A DNA stretch of 64,000 bases from the NCBI RefSeq assembly GCF_008369915.1, contig NZ_VSRN01000001.1, positions 4,584,501 through 4,648,500 of the forward strand, written 5' to 3'. The position numbers were made by a program, and so were the translations under genes. This DNA comes from Dyadobacter sp. UC 10. Lineage in GTDB: Bacteria; Bacteroidota; Bacteroidia; Cytophagales; Spirosomataceae. Below the pieces are notes generated by a model. It was not told the origin of the DNA. It saw only the letters and a program-made list of their open reading frames with translations, and did no database searches. Of the stretch, positions 24,701 to 33,184 are shown one piece after another; the stretch's first letter is position 1, and each line of letters begins with the position of its first letter.

Positions 24701-24870
24701 GCTATAACTTGCCGGCGATCAAATTTGTGAAAAACAGCCGGGTTTACCTGACGGCGGACAACCTGCTTACTTTCAAGCATTCTTCATTCACTTCGGAAGA
24801 TCCCGAAAATCCGGGAAATGGTTTTCCCCGGCCCAGAAACATCACTTTGGGATTGAGTATCAATTTGTAG
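21787..24870 (+). CDS. SusC/RagA-family TonB-linked outer-membrane transporter (nucleoside/ribose locus)
   Basis: 1027 residues. A signal peptide ('MKILFSMVCCWLIIRQAQAQ') is followed by a carboxypeptidase-regulatory-like domain ('TVTGHVTDNVTSEPLIGATV', about 24-100), a TonB-box-like segment, the plug ('DEVVVTGYGTQRKVDLTGAV', 'IRGVSTLNNNDPLYIIDGVP', 'GSRASNGVIIVTTK'), and a beta-barrel ending in an aromatic-poor strand 'NITLGLSINL'. It imports bound ligand across the outer membrane using TonB energy, with the SusD lipoprotein from the next gene acting as lid. There is no N-terminal STN domain, so unlike the second SusC of this window it is not expected to signal to an anti-sigma factor. The neighbours (ribokinase, GRP transporter, nucleoside hydrolase) indicate that nucleosides or ribose-containing molecules are the cargo. 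Confidence 0.95.
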   Translation: MSMKILFSMVCCWLIIRQAQAQTTVTGHVTDNVTSEPLIGATVMEVGSTNGTVTDANGKYDLTVNSENASIQVSFIGYQPQTAVAGKSSVVDFRMIPDNWALDEVVVTGYGTQRKVDLTGAVSIVNTKMLKNSPNPNPIKALQGQVPGVSIQTDGNPAGGATVRIRGVSTLNNNDPLYIIDGVPTKSSAFNILNSNDIESIQVLKDGASAAIYGSRASNGVIIVTTKQAKTEGFQVNYSSAFTHSKYFSMPKMLNTMERARVHWQATINDNGNPDNIPFIKYDWARDANGKAVLNNIEIPEYLIPGVKSANTNWFEAISRTGFIQEHNLSLTAGSKNTGSVISFRYYQDKYVLHAKDNKRFSARVNTRQDFFEKKIRIGQNLSVSNVLDNGFSGLLPLERALSVRPILPVKDDAGNYSGPITGAFTDDENPYMVLDINKWDQRNNLNVFGNVYADVVLAKNLNFKTNFGIDWQKGLDRNIERIYDTGIKKRLVNSVQNLDSDNFNWVLNATVDYNLQKGKHNATVLLGTEAIRNQYRQNSSFRENFALETFDYFMEDAGSGRHIVGGSGSGYSLLSYFGKINYAFADKYLLSATGRYDGSSRFGENYRFGFFPSLSAGWRIDQEDFMKNAATPVSELKLRGSWGITGNQEISNTARFTTYITHYGESAIAFNSDNGTAYDIYGADSGSLLSGFRKSQTGNNNLKWEQSGQMNAGLDLGLFSNKLTGSLDFFIKNTKDILISPVYLAAIGEGGNRWVNGASMQTKGFELLLGYQDVISKVNYSISGNIGHYRDKIKHLPAVVVSSYPGNVEQNILGRSMNSIFGYVADGIFKTKEEVDQHAVQPGKGIGRLKYKDLNGDGTINTLDQKYLGISTPRYEYGVNLNLSYKNFDFTAFFQGVFGREVNNVFKRRTDFSSLWAGINYGKRTLDAWSVDNPDSTIPAVTLVDNNNEGRLSSYFIENGSYLKLRQVSLGYNLPAIKFVKNSRVYLTADNLLTFKHSSFTSEDPENPGNGFPRPRNITLGLSINL

Positions 24871-24900
24871 TCCATTCGTAATCCATTAACTCTACAAGCA

Positions 24901-26634
24901 ATGAACAAGCTATTTTCATATAAATTACTACTTGCCGTGGCGTTGCTTTGCGCGAGCTGCAACAGTTTTCTGGACGTTTTGCCACGCGGAGTAGCCAATG
25001 AAGATGATCTTCAGAATGCGATCGGGGCGGAAAAACTGGCGGTTGCAGCCTATGCCTCACTCGGAAACGACCACTGGTTTGAACCTTACACCAGTATGTG
25101 GCCTTACGGAAACGTGCGGGCAGGGGACGCCCACAAAGGCGGGCTTGGCGCGGCGGATATAGGAGAATATCATCAGTATGAAATCTTTTCGACAACCCGG
25201 ACGGATATGGATTCGGGCAACCGAATGTGGACACGATTATACATTGGTGTTCAGCGGGTAAATGCTGCGATCAAAGTTTTGAATTCACTGGATGAAAGCA
25301 GTTTCAAAGAAAAAACGCATCGCCTGGCCGAAATGCGGTTTCTGCGGGCGCATTACCATTTCCTGCTCAAAATTCTGTTCAAAAAAATACCTTTTGTTAC
25401 CGATGAATTGAGCGCCGATGATGTGGAAAAATTGTCGAATGATGCGCTGACTGACGCTGAACTTTGGCAGAAAATAGCCGATGATTTCAAGTTTGCCGTG
25501 GACAATCTGCCCGCTCAGAAGTCAGATGTTGGCCGGCCTTACCGGACGGTGGCGAAAGCTTATCTGGCTAAGGTACGCTTATTCCAGGCATATGTCCAGA
25601 ACGAACAGAACCAGGTTGTTTCCATTAATCAGGAGCATTTGAATGAGGTAATTGCATTGACAACCGAGGTGATCGATTCGGGAGAATTCGGGCTTTTTGA
25701 TGATTTTTCCAAAAACTTCCTGTGGAGCTTTGATAATGGACAGGAGTCGGTTTTTGCGGTGCAAAGATCCAAGGATGATGGCAGCCCGATTGGCCGGATC
25801 GATATGTCGACTGCGCTGAACTATCCGATGTATCCGGGCTACGGCTGCTGCTCGTTCCACCGCCCGACGCAAAACCTCGTCAATTCGTTCCGGACTTCAC
25901 CGACAGGTTTGCCACTGTTCAGTGATTATAATATAGTATCACTGAAAGATTCGGCTGATTTTGTAAAAAACACCATTGATCCGCGCCTCGACCACACGGT
26001 CGGCATTCCGTCTCATCCATACAAATACCAGCAGAATGTGATTTACCGGACGGCCACATTTACCCGTGAACCAGGCACTTATGGGCCATATTCGGCGATG
26101 AAGGAAGTGCAGCAGCTGAGTTGCCCGTGCCTTACTACCGCGCAGACCTACGCTTATCCGTCCAGTTCTAAAAACAATACCGTGATCCGTTTCAGTGATG
26201 TTATTCTTTGGAAGGCGGAGGCATTGATAGAAGCAGGAAGGTTCAATGAGGCGCTGCCATTGATCAATCAGATCAGGACGAGGGCCAGGAACTCAACCGG
26301 CCTTCTTAAGTATGCGAACGGAAAAGTGATATCGAATTACAACATGGATGTTTACAAACCCGGCGAAAATATTACCTGGAACAAGGCGACTGCCACCACC
26401 GCATTGAGATGGGAGCGGAGATTGGAATTTGCATTGGAAGGTTACCGGTTTTTTGATCTGGTACGCTGGGGGATTGCCGCTGAAACCGTCAGCGAATATT
26501 TTGCAACTGAAAAAACGCGGGTACCTCATTTGGCTTCCGCGAGTTTCACAAAAGGCCGGGATGAATATCTACCCGTTCCCGAGCAGCAGATTCAGAGAAG
26601 TAACAGGCTTTATAAGCAAAATAACGGCTGGTAG
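24901..26634 (+). CDS. SusD/RagB-family outer-membrane nutrient-binding lipoprotein
   Basis: 577 residues. Lipobox 'LLCASC' with C20 anchors it to the outer membrane. The SusD fold is seen in 'SFLDVLPRGVANEDDLQNAIGAEKLAVAAYASL', the TPR-like helices around 'RVNAAIKVLNSL' and 'RLAEMRFLRAHYHFLLKILF', 'AKAYLAKVRLFQAYV', and the C-terminal 'DVILWKAEALIEAGRFNEALPLINQIRTRAR' followed by 'LRWERRLEFALEGYRFFDLVRWG' and 'EYLPVPEQQIQRS'. It binds ligand at the cell surface and delivers it to the SusC barrel encoded 30 bases upstream. Nucleoside or ribose-containing ligands are inferred from the operon. Confidence 0.95.
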   Translation: MNKLFSYKLLLAVALLCASCNSFLDVLPRGVANEDDLQNAIGAEKLAVAAYASLGNDHWFEPYTSMWPYGNVRAGDAHKGGLGAADIGEYHQYEIFSTTRTDMDSGNRMWTRLYIGVQRVNAAIKVLNSLDESSFKEKTHRLAEMRFLRAHYHFLLKILFKKIPFVTDELSADDVEKLSNDALTDAELWQKIADDFKFAVDNLPAQKSDVGRPYRTVAKAYLAKVRLFQAYVQNEQNQVVSINQEHLNEVIALTTEVIDSGEFGLFDDFSKNFLWSFDNGQESVFAVQRSKDDGSPIGRIDMSTALNYPMYPGYGCCSFHRPTQNLVNSFRTSPTGLPLFSDYNIVSLKDSADFVKNTIDPRLDHTVGIPSHPYKYQQNVIYRTATFTREPGTYGPYSAMKEVQQLSCPCLTTAQTYAYPSSSKNNTVIRFSDVILWKAEALIEAGRFNEALPLINQIRTRARNSTGLLKYANGKVISNYNMDVYKPGENITWNKATATTALRWERRLEFALEGYRFFDLVRWGIAAETVSEYFATEKTRVPHLASASFTKGRDEYLPVPEQQIQRSNRLYKQNNGW

Positions 26635-26703
26635 TTTCTCTTGCCAAATCAAGGAAAAGTCATATCTAAAAACAGTTCGAAAATTTACCTTTAACCATAA
26701 TTT

Positions 26704-27696
26704 ATGAAAAATCTCCTGCTGGTTGCCGTAAGTGCCTTTTTTATAGCATCGTGCGCAACACCCCAAGAAAATGACAAAGAGAAAGCATTGCCGGCTGTGA
26801 TTCTGGACACAGACATTGGCCCTGATTATGATGATGTGGGCGCGATGGCCGTGCTGCATGCATTGGCCGATAGCGGTCAGGTGGTTCCATTGGCCGTTAT
26901 TGCCAGTAACGCACAGGAGCTGGTCGTGCCGGCGATTGATATCCTTAACACCTATTTCGGACGTCCCGACCTGCCCACCGGCGTGCCCAAAGGAAAGGGC
27001 GCTCCTGATGAAAAAGCCACGCAGGGCTGGCCTGAGCTCATCGCCGGGAAATATCCGCACAAGATCAAATCATCTGCCGACGCGCCGGATGCCATTGAAA
27101 CGTATAGAAAAGTACTTGCTGAGCAACCGGATTCCAGTGTAACGATCGTTACGGTCGGGTTTTTGACAAATATGTCGGCACTACTGGATTCTCCTGCCGA
27201 CAGCTATTCCAAACTTTCGGGCAAGGAATTGATCAAACAAAAAGTAAAAAGACTGGTTTCCATGGCAGGCCGCTTTCCAAAAGGACGGGAATACAATGTG
27301 TATGTCGATTCTGTGGCGTCTGAAAAAGTATTTACGCAATGGCCCACCGAGATTGTTTTCAGCGGGTTTGAGATCGGGATGGAAGTAGTAACCGGATTAA
27401 AAGTAATTAACAACGCATCTCTGAATTCGCCTGTTAAGGATGTGTATGCCAAAGCAATGTCGTTTTCGAAAAGCGATAGCCTGGGAAGGCAGAGCTGGGA
27501 TCAAACGGCAGTACTATTCGCCGTGAAAGGGGCGGAGCCCTATTTCGGATTGCAGCGCGGGCATTACGTTCCCGAGGGGGGAAACAATGCATGGCGCGAC
27601 GATCCCAATGGTCCGCACGCTTATATGACCTTCAAAAGGCCCGCCGGGGAAGTTACCGAGGCGATTGAGAAGCTGATGATGCACGCTGGTAAATAA
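26704..27696 (+). CDS. Inosine-uridine-type nucleoside hydrolase, lipoprotein
   Basis: 330 residues. The leader 'MKNLLLVAVSAFFIASC' carries a lipobox, so the enzyme is exported and lipid-anchored. The nucleoside hydrolase signature 'VILDTDIGPDYDDVGAMAVL' supplies the Asp cluster that binds calcium and the ribose hydroxyls; 'PLAVIASNAQELVVPAIDIL' and 'VTIVTVGFLTNMSALLDS' are further conserved segments, and the later active-site region reads 'SWDQTAVLFAVKG', with Asp kept but Trp where other subfamilies have His. It splits ribonucleosides into ribose and base outside the cytoplasm. It is the last gene of the ribokinase-transporter-SusCD string, 69 bases after susD, and provides the free ribose for the ribokinase. 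The exact nucleoside preference cannot be read from sequence. Confidence 0.9.
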   Translation: MKNLLLVAVSAFFIASCATPQENDKEKALPAVILDTDIGPDYDDVGAMAVLHALADSGQVVPLAVIASNAQELVVPAIDILNTYFGRPDLPTGVPKGKGAPDEKATQGWPELIAGKYPHKIKSSADAPDAIETYRKVLAEQPDSSVTIVTVGFLTNMSALLDSPADSYSKLSGKELIKQKVKRLVSMAGRFPKGREYNVYVDSVASEKVFTQWPTEIVFSGFEIGMEVVTGLKVINNASLNSPVKDVYAKAMSFSKSDSLGRQSWDQTAVLFAVKGAEPYFGLQRGHYVPEGGNNAWRDDPNGPHAYMTFKRPAGEVTEAIEKLMMHAGK

Positions 27697-27727
27697 TCGT
27701 TTTTCAAGCCCGGATTGTTCAAACATA

Positions 27728-27776
27728 CATAAGTTTTCCACTGCTCCATCCTGCATGAAGCAGTGGAAAACTTATG
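27728..27776. terminator. Perfect 18-bp inverted repeat after the nucleoside hydrolase gene
   Basis: CATAAGTTTTCCACTGCT (27728-27745) and its exact reverse complement (27759-27776) flank a 13-base loop, 31 bases after the stop codon. No T tract follows on the plus strand, so termination would rely on the long stem; a processing or mRNA-stabilising hairpin is the alternative. Confidence 0.65.
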
Positions 27777-27928
27777 AAAACCCCGGGCGTCTTGGACCGA
27801 ACAGCATTTCTCAGGCGCACAGTCGATTAGCATCCTGGTATTGATCGAAATACAAGTAACCGATGGATAAGTTGCCCCCCAAAAGAGGGATACCATGGCT
27901 GCTTTAAAAGTATTCACTTTGTAGCACT

Positions 27929-30900
27929 ATGGAAAAACTTATACCCTTGCTGCCCATGCGCCTGATCCATTTGTGCGCATTCCTGTTGTGTGTATCGCTC
28001 CAACTATCGGCACCTATTGCCTCCCAGGCTCAGGTGAGCCCCGGCGATCCAGGGAATTTTATCACCACCTGGGAATACACCTCTCCGATGGATACACCCA
28101 ACGGCCAACTGGTTATTCCGACGATTCCGGGGGAAAACTACCTTTATGATGTCTACTGGGAAATCCTGGGGAGCAGCGGATCAAGCGGTAGCGTGACCGG
28201 CGTGACCGGCGATTTTACCTTGCCGGTAACAGGTTTTTTTTCCAACCAAACCATTCAGATCGAGATTTCCGGACAATTTCCGCGCATCGGCCTGGAAAGG
28301 CTGGCAGAAGTTAACCCGCCGGAATCTTTATCTGCGCCCGTTAAATTGCTCTCCGTGGAGCAATGGGGCAATATAGCCTGGACATCTATGGAACGGGCAT
28401 TTTTTAAAGCCGATAATCTTCAGATAAATGCGACGGACGCTCCGGACCTGAGCGGTGTTACTTCGCTAAAGGAAATGTTCTTTGGCGCCAGGTCGCTCAA
28501 TTCGCCGATCGGACATTGGGACGTTTCAGGCATAACGGATATGGCCGGATTATTCCGGGACACAAATGTATTTGACCAGGATCTCAGTGGATGGGATGTT
28601 TCCAGGGTAACCGATATGTCGTTTATGTTCTATTGGGCACTGAAATTCAATCAGGATATCGGGGACTGGCAGGTCGGTGCGGTGAAGGATATGAACAGTA
28701 TGTTCGGTTTGGCCAGAAATTTCAATCAGGATATTGGTGGATGGGATGTTTCGCAGGTCGAGAATATGGAAGGTATGTTCGTTGGCGCCTGGGCATTTAA
28801 CCAGAGTCTCGGTTTATGGGACGTGCGTAAGGTTTCTAGTATGCATGAAATGCTAAGCGAATCTGCGCTGTCACTTGGAAACTACGATGCTACGCTGGCG
28901 GGTTGGGCAGCGCAAAGTGGGTTGCAAAACGGCGTAACGTTAAAAGCAAGTAACCTGACTTTTTGCAATGGGGCAGAGGCCCGCCAGAAGCTGATTGATC
29001 AGTACGGTTGGACGATCCAGGGAGATACCCCGGCTTGCGGGTCAATGATGCTCTTCGTGAAAACCGAGGACGGGAATACCCTTATCGTCCTTGCCGAGGG
29101 AAGCGACTCTGTCCAACAATTAAAACACAAGATCCAGGATAAGGGCGGAGCGCAACCCGAGCAGCAGCGGCTTTCTTTTAACGGGAACGAGTTGGAGGAT
29201 GGACGGATACTGGAGGAGTATTCCATACAAAATGGAAGCACACTTAATCTCATCCTGAACGCTGCACCCGGCATTACACCCGATGAGAACAATATTGTTT
29301 ATGTAGACATCAACGTGAACACAGGTGCCAGCGGCTATACCGGCGCGGGGGATTCGTGGTCGAATGCCGTTCCGCAACTAGCCGATGCGCTCAAATGGGC
29401 TCGTGAGCAGCAGGACGGAGGTAATCCTGGCTGGAGCGACACGAACCCGCTACGCATTTATGTGGCCAAAGGGACCTATCTGCCTGCCTATCACAGCGGG
29501 GATGGGACCTATACATCAGACGGCGGTCAACAGAATGCGTTCGTTTTGGTACGTAACGTACGCCTTTTCGGAGGTTTTGACCCGTCGGCGGGTGTGGAGG
29601 ACCTGGACGACGCGCGCATCCTGCCAGATGTCAATAGCCCGGGCCAGGGTACCGTGCTGAGCGGCGACGTGACAGGGAATGACCATGCAGATGATTTTGA
29701 AGGACATGTTGAAAATATTCGCCATGTAGTCATTGCGGCCGGTGAAATTGGGGTGGGGGAAATGGACGGTTTTACCATTACAGGCGGCTATGGTTACAGC
29801 GGAGGAGCTGACATTTTTAGCATAAACGGAGAACCCGTCAGCCAAGAAACCGGCGGCGGAATGTATATTATCAACTCCTCTCCGGTGATGGGGAATTGCC
29901 TGTTTTTACGAAATACAGCCTCTATCGGAGGAGGAATGCAAATCGTTGGTCCGGCTGCGGTGCCTTCGATTAACAAATGTATCTTTTATCACAATTCAGC
30001 GGAGGAAGGAGCAGGAGTTAGCAACTGGACGGCGGCCCCTGTTTTGACCGAATGCGTATTTTTGGAAAATTCCGCGTCTCAGGGGGGAGGAGGACTGCAT
30101 AACTGGCAAGCCACTGCTTCGCTCATCAGGTGTACATTCCGGGCGAACTCGGCCGATGCCGGTGGAGGAGTATCGAATGCCGGAAGTACACTTACACTTA
30201 ATCAGTGTGATTTTTCAGAGAATACATCCCGGAACGGGGGCGGGATGATGAATGGTGGGGGGACATCCTCTCTGACCGGATGTCAGTTTACAGAGAATTC
30301 TGCGACAGCCGACGGGGGAGGGATACACAGCATCCAGGCCGGACTTTCGCTGGCCGGGTGCACTTTTTTGCGGAACGCAGCCGACTCGCGTGGAGGCGCT
30401 ATGCGAAACGACAGGTCCAATGTGACCATAAGACATAGCAGGATCATTGATAATACTGCGCCTCAGGGAGGTGGAATTATTAATGAATCGTGCCCGGTTG
30501 TTTCGCTTGCCAACTGTACATTTTCGGGGAACGCTGCGATGAGTGCGGGCGCGATGATCAGCGGCGTGTGCGAATCAGTTGTGCTTACTAACTGTACGGT
30601 GTCAGGCAATACGGCCAGCCAGATGGGCGGCGGGCTGGTTAGTTTCCAGGCGCCGACTTCTTTGGCCAACACGATTATCTGGGGAAACGAGACAAATGGT
30701 AATAGTACCACTGCCGAAGCATCATTCCTTAACGTGGGGGGGCAGCTGCCGGTAATCTCGCATAGTTTAGTGGCCAACTGGGAAGGTAGCGACAATTGGG
30801 ATGACACCAAGGGTATAGACGGCGGCGGCAATATCGACCTCGATCCGGGATTTGCCTCCGTTACATCAGGCGATGCAAACTACCTGCACCTGACCGAAAC

Positions 30901-33175
30901 AAGCCCGGCACGCAATGCAGGGAGCAACGATGCTTATACGACCGGCGGCGGTGATCTGGTCAACGACCTTGATCTGGCTGGAAACACCCGTTCCTTTGGC
31001 CCTTCCATTGATATGGGGGCTTTTGAAAACCAAACTTCAGACGTTATTCATTCAATTCGCTATGTGGATGCACAAAGCGGCGATGACGCCAACGACGGTA
31101 TCAGCTGGACTACGGCGTTTAAAACAGTATCCCACGCATTGAGTGCTGCAAACGCAGACGTTAAAATTGAATCTGTATTGGTCGCAAAGGGTACCTATTA
31201 TCCAACCGGATCAGCAACCGGCACAAACCGGGAGACTACCTTTAATATCAGCCGCGGAGGGCTCCGGTTTTACGGAGGTTACGACGCCGGTACCGGCGAA
31301 AGAAATCTGGCAGACAATACTACCATTCTGAGCGGTGCAATCGGAAATGCGGATCTTGCCGCGGATAACAGCTATCATGTGATGGTGATAGCAGGTATTT
31401 CTTCTGAGGCCGACAGTATTCTCGTTGACGGATTTACCATCAGAGACGGTTATGCCGATGTAGCCGGAAATACCACGTACAATGGAGAAACCATTGCGCA
31501 TAACTATGGCGGGGGAATTTACTGCAAACGGAATGCGCTTGGATCAAAACTTCGGTTTGCCAACCTCAGCATCCAAAACAATGCTGCGTCGTTTGCTGCC
31601 GGTATGTTCAACGATGAACAGTCGTCGCCTTTGCTTGTTAACAGCATTGTCAGCGGTAACGCCGCGATCGGTAATGGCGGGGGGATACTCAACAGAAATG
31701 CCTCATCGCCGATCATTATCAATTGTACGATTGCCGGTAATAAAGCCAATGACGGGGGAGGGATTTTCAATAACTTAAATGCTTCACCAGTCGTACGGAA
31801 TACTATTGTCTACGGCAACAGTACCGGGATCAACAGTTACGGAGGCAGCAGTACAACGGTCAATAACAGCCTGGTGCAAGGCCTGCCGGGCGGAACAGAC
31901 GGTAATATCAACGGACATACTAATCCAGGCTTCGTGAATCCGGCCGATGACGACCTTGCGCCTGATGCAAGCGGTGACTATCGCCTGCAGGCATGCAGTC
32001 CGGCCATCAACCGGGGAGAAAATACATTGCTTCCCGACGGACTTGCCAAAGACGCGGACGGAAAGACACGTACGGTACACGCTATGGTGGATATCGGCGC
32101 TTTTGAGTACCAGGAGGCCCTTCCCGAAGGCAGCGCTACGCTGGCACTGCACAATGACGAGAGCACACAGAGTATCAATGGCGTAACTGATTTCAGGGTT
32201 AACGACCAGGCTTGCCGGCTGATCGCCAGGGTAGAACCTGCCGGCGCCAATCCGGTCAGCGGAAGCGCTACTGCCATAGTCGGGATAGACCCTGAGGTTG
32301 CTTTCGATAACGGCTCGCCTTATGTTCAAAGGCATTATCAGATCAACGTACAGTCGGGCGGATCTGCGAAAGTAACCCTGTATTTTACACAGGCAGAGTT
32401 TACAAACTTCAATAACGAATTACTGGAGGGATATCTTCCAACAGGTCCTGCCGACGAACTCAGCAAAAGTAACCTGAGGGTATTCCAATACCACGGCACC
32501 GGCGGAAGTAAACCGGCGGATTACGAGGGTTCTGCCCTCAGTGTAATTGATCCGCAGGATCAGGAGATCAGATGGAATGAGGTCAGTAAACGGTGGGAAG
32601 TAGGTTTTGAAGTGGCGGGATTCAGCGGCTTCTTTATCGGGTCGGTTGCCAGTCCGTTACCCGTAAAGCTTGTTTCGTTTTCGGGATCTGCCGACACGGA
32701 AAACGTGGTCACGCTTAACTGGAAGGTTGTTGAACAGCAGGGTATCCAGGCCTACCAGGTTGAATACAGTTCAAATGGTATGGCTTTCCAGCATGCGGGA
32801 ACAGTAGCCGCGACCCAGACGCCGGAAGCCAGTTACACTTTCAAACATACGCCGTTGCAAAGTAAGGCGATGGTTTATTACCGTCTGCTTATAAAGGAAG
32901 CCGATGGAACCCAGAGCTATAGCAAAATCATTAGCGTAAAATCCCCGGTTTGGTCTGCTCCGTTTGCCTATCCTGTTCCGGCTGATCAGGGTTTTTGGGT
33001 CAAAGGGCCGGGAGTAGCAGGTACCACAGCGCGCCTGGTCAATATGCAGGGCATCGCGTTAAAAATCTGGACTTTTTCATCAGATCGCCAGTACGTGGAT
33101 AGTAGTTCGCTGCAGGCAGGCGTTTATTTTGTCGTATTCGGTGATGGGACTTCCCTGAAAGTCGTTAAGAAATAG
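27929..33175 (+). CDS. Large T9SS-secreted surface protein with BspA repeats, a ubiquitin-like domain and two beta-helices
   Basis: 1748 residues. After a signal peptide (about 1-35) come BspA-type (DUF285) repeats at about 168-330, with units such as 'FDQDLSGWDVSRVTDMSFMF' spaced about 26-32 residues. Residues 373-443 are strikingly ubiquitin-like. From about 455 to 1010 and again about 1043-1410 there are right-handed beta-helix regions of the polymorphic outer-membrane-repeat/pectate-lyase type ('YVDINVNTGASGYTGAGDSW', 'YVDAQSGDDANDGISWTTAF', many 'GGGM..' and 'GNTA' turns). An all-beta region and a fibronectin-like module ('LPVKLVSFSGSADTENVVTLNW', about 1577) precede a C-terminal type A T9SS sorting domain (about 1677-1748: 'PVPADQGFWV', 'LQAGVYFVVF', 'LKVVKK'). 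It is thus secreted through T9SS and probably displayed as an adhesin or glycan-binding protein. No enzyme active site was identified. The gene stands alone, convergent with a histidine kinase gene 9 bases away. Confidence 0.9.
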   Translation: MEKLIPLLPMRLIHLCAFLLCVSLQLSAPIASQAQVSPGDPGNFITTWEYTSPMDTPNGQLVIPTIPGENYLYDVYWEILGSSGSSGSVTGVTGDFTLPVTGFFSNQTIQIEISGQFPRIGLERLAEVNPPESLSAPVKLLSVEQWGNIAWTSMERAFFKADNLQINATDAPDLSGVTSLKEMFFGARSLNSPIGHWDVSGITDMAGLFRDTNVFDQDLSGWDVSRVTDMSFMFYWALKFNQDIGDWQVGAVKDMNSMFGLARNFNQDIGGWDVSQVENMEGMFVGAWAFNQSLGLWDVRKVSSMHEMLSESALSLGNYDATLAGWAAQSGLQNGVTLKASNLTFCNGAEARQKLIDQYGWTIQGDTPACGSMMLFVKTEDGNTLIVLAEGSDSVQQLKHKIQDKGGAQPEQQRLSFNGNELEDGRILEEYSIQNGSTLNLILNAAPGITPDENNIVYVDINVNTGASGYTGAGDSWSNAVPQLADALKWAREQQDGGNPGWSDTNPLRIYVAKGTYLPAYHSGDGTYTSDGGQQNAFVLVRNVRLFGGFDPSAGVEDLDDARILPDVNSPGQGTVLSGDVTGNDHADDFEGHVENIRHVVIAAGEIGVGEMDGFTITGGYGYSGGADIFSINGEPVSQETGGGMYIINSSPVMGNCLFLRNTASIGGGMQIVGPAAVPSINKCIFYHNSAEEGAGVSNWTAAPVLTECVFLENSASQGGGGLHNWQATASLIRCTFRANSADAGGGVSNAGSTLTLNQCDFSENTSRNGGGMMNGGGTSSLTGCQFTENSATADGGGIHSIQAGLSLAGCTFLRNAADSRGGAMRNDRSNVTIRHSRIIDNTAPQGGGIINESCPVVSLANCTFSGNAAMSAGAMISGVCESVVLTNCTVSGNTASQMGGGLVSFQAPTSLANTIIWGNETNGNSTTAEASFLNVGGQLPVISHSLVANWEGSDNWDDTKGIDGGGNIDLDPGFASVTSGDANYLHLTETSPARNAGSNDAYTTGGGDLVNDLDLAGNTRSFGPSIDMGAFENQTSDVIHSIRYVDAQSGDDANDGISWTTAFKTVSHALSAANADVKIESVLVAKGTYYPTGSATGTNRETTFNISRGGLRFYGGYDAGTGERNLADNTTILSGAIGNADLAADNSYHVMVIAGISSEADSILVDGFTIRDGYADVAGNTTYNGETIAHNYGGGIYCKRNALGSKLRFANLSIQNNAASFAAGMFNDEQSSPLLVNSIVSGNAAIGNGGGILNRNASSPIIINCTIAGNKANDGGGIFNNLNASPVVRNTIVYGNSTGINSYGGSSTTVNNSLVQGLPGGTDGNINGHTNPGFVNPADDDLAPDASGDYRLQACSPAINRGENTLLPDGLAKDADGKTRTVHAMVDIGAFEYQEALPEGSATLALHNDESTQSINGVTDFRVNDQACRLIARVEPAGANPVSGSATAIVGIDPEVAFDNGSPYVQRHYQINVQSGGSAKVTLYFTQAEFTNFNNELLEGYLPTGPADELSKSNLRVFQYHGTGGSKPADYEGSALSVIDPQDQEIRWNEVSKRWEVGFEVAGFSGFFIGSVASPLPVKLVSFSGSADTENVVTLNWKVVEQQGIQAYQVEYSSNGMAFQHAGTVAATQTPEASYTFKHTPLQSKAMVYYRLLIKEADGTQSYSKIISVKSPVWSAPFAYPVPADQGFWVKGPGVAGTTARLVNMQGIALKIWTFSSDRQYVDSSSLQAGVYFVVFGDGTSLKVVKK
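29045..29257 (+). other. Ubiquitin-like domain encoded inside the T9SS surface protein
   Basis: Residues 373-443 of the host protein align without gaps to residues 1-71 of eukaryotic ubiquitin; counting by eye gives 38 identities in 71 (about 53%). Conserved blocks include 'FVKT', 'KIQDK', 'QQRL', 'LEDGR' and 'STL'. The equivalents of K6, K27, K29 and K33 are kept, K11, K48 and K63 are Asn, the I44 hydrophobic patch is lost (L8 to Glu, I44 to Ser), and the C-terminal LRLRGG is replaced by NAAPGI. It therefore cannot be conjugated or recognised as classical ubiquitin; a structural or binding role, or mimicry of another face, is possible. Confidence 0.9.
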
Positions 33176-33184
33176 CGGGATAGC

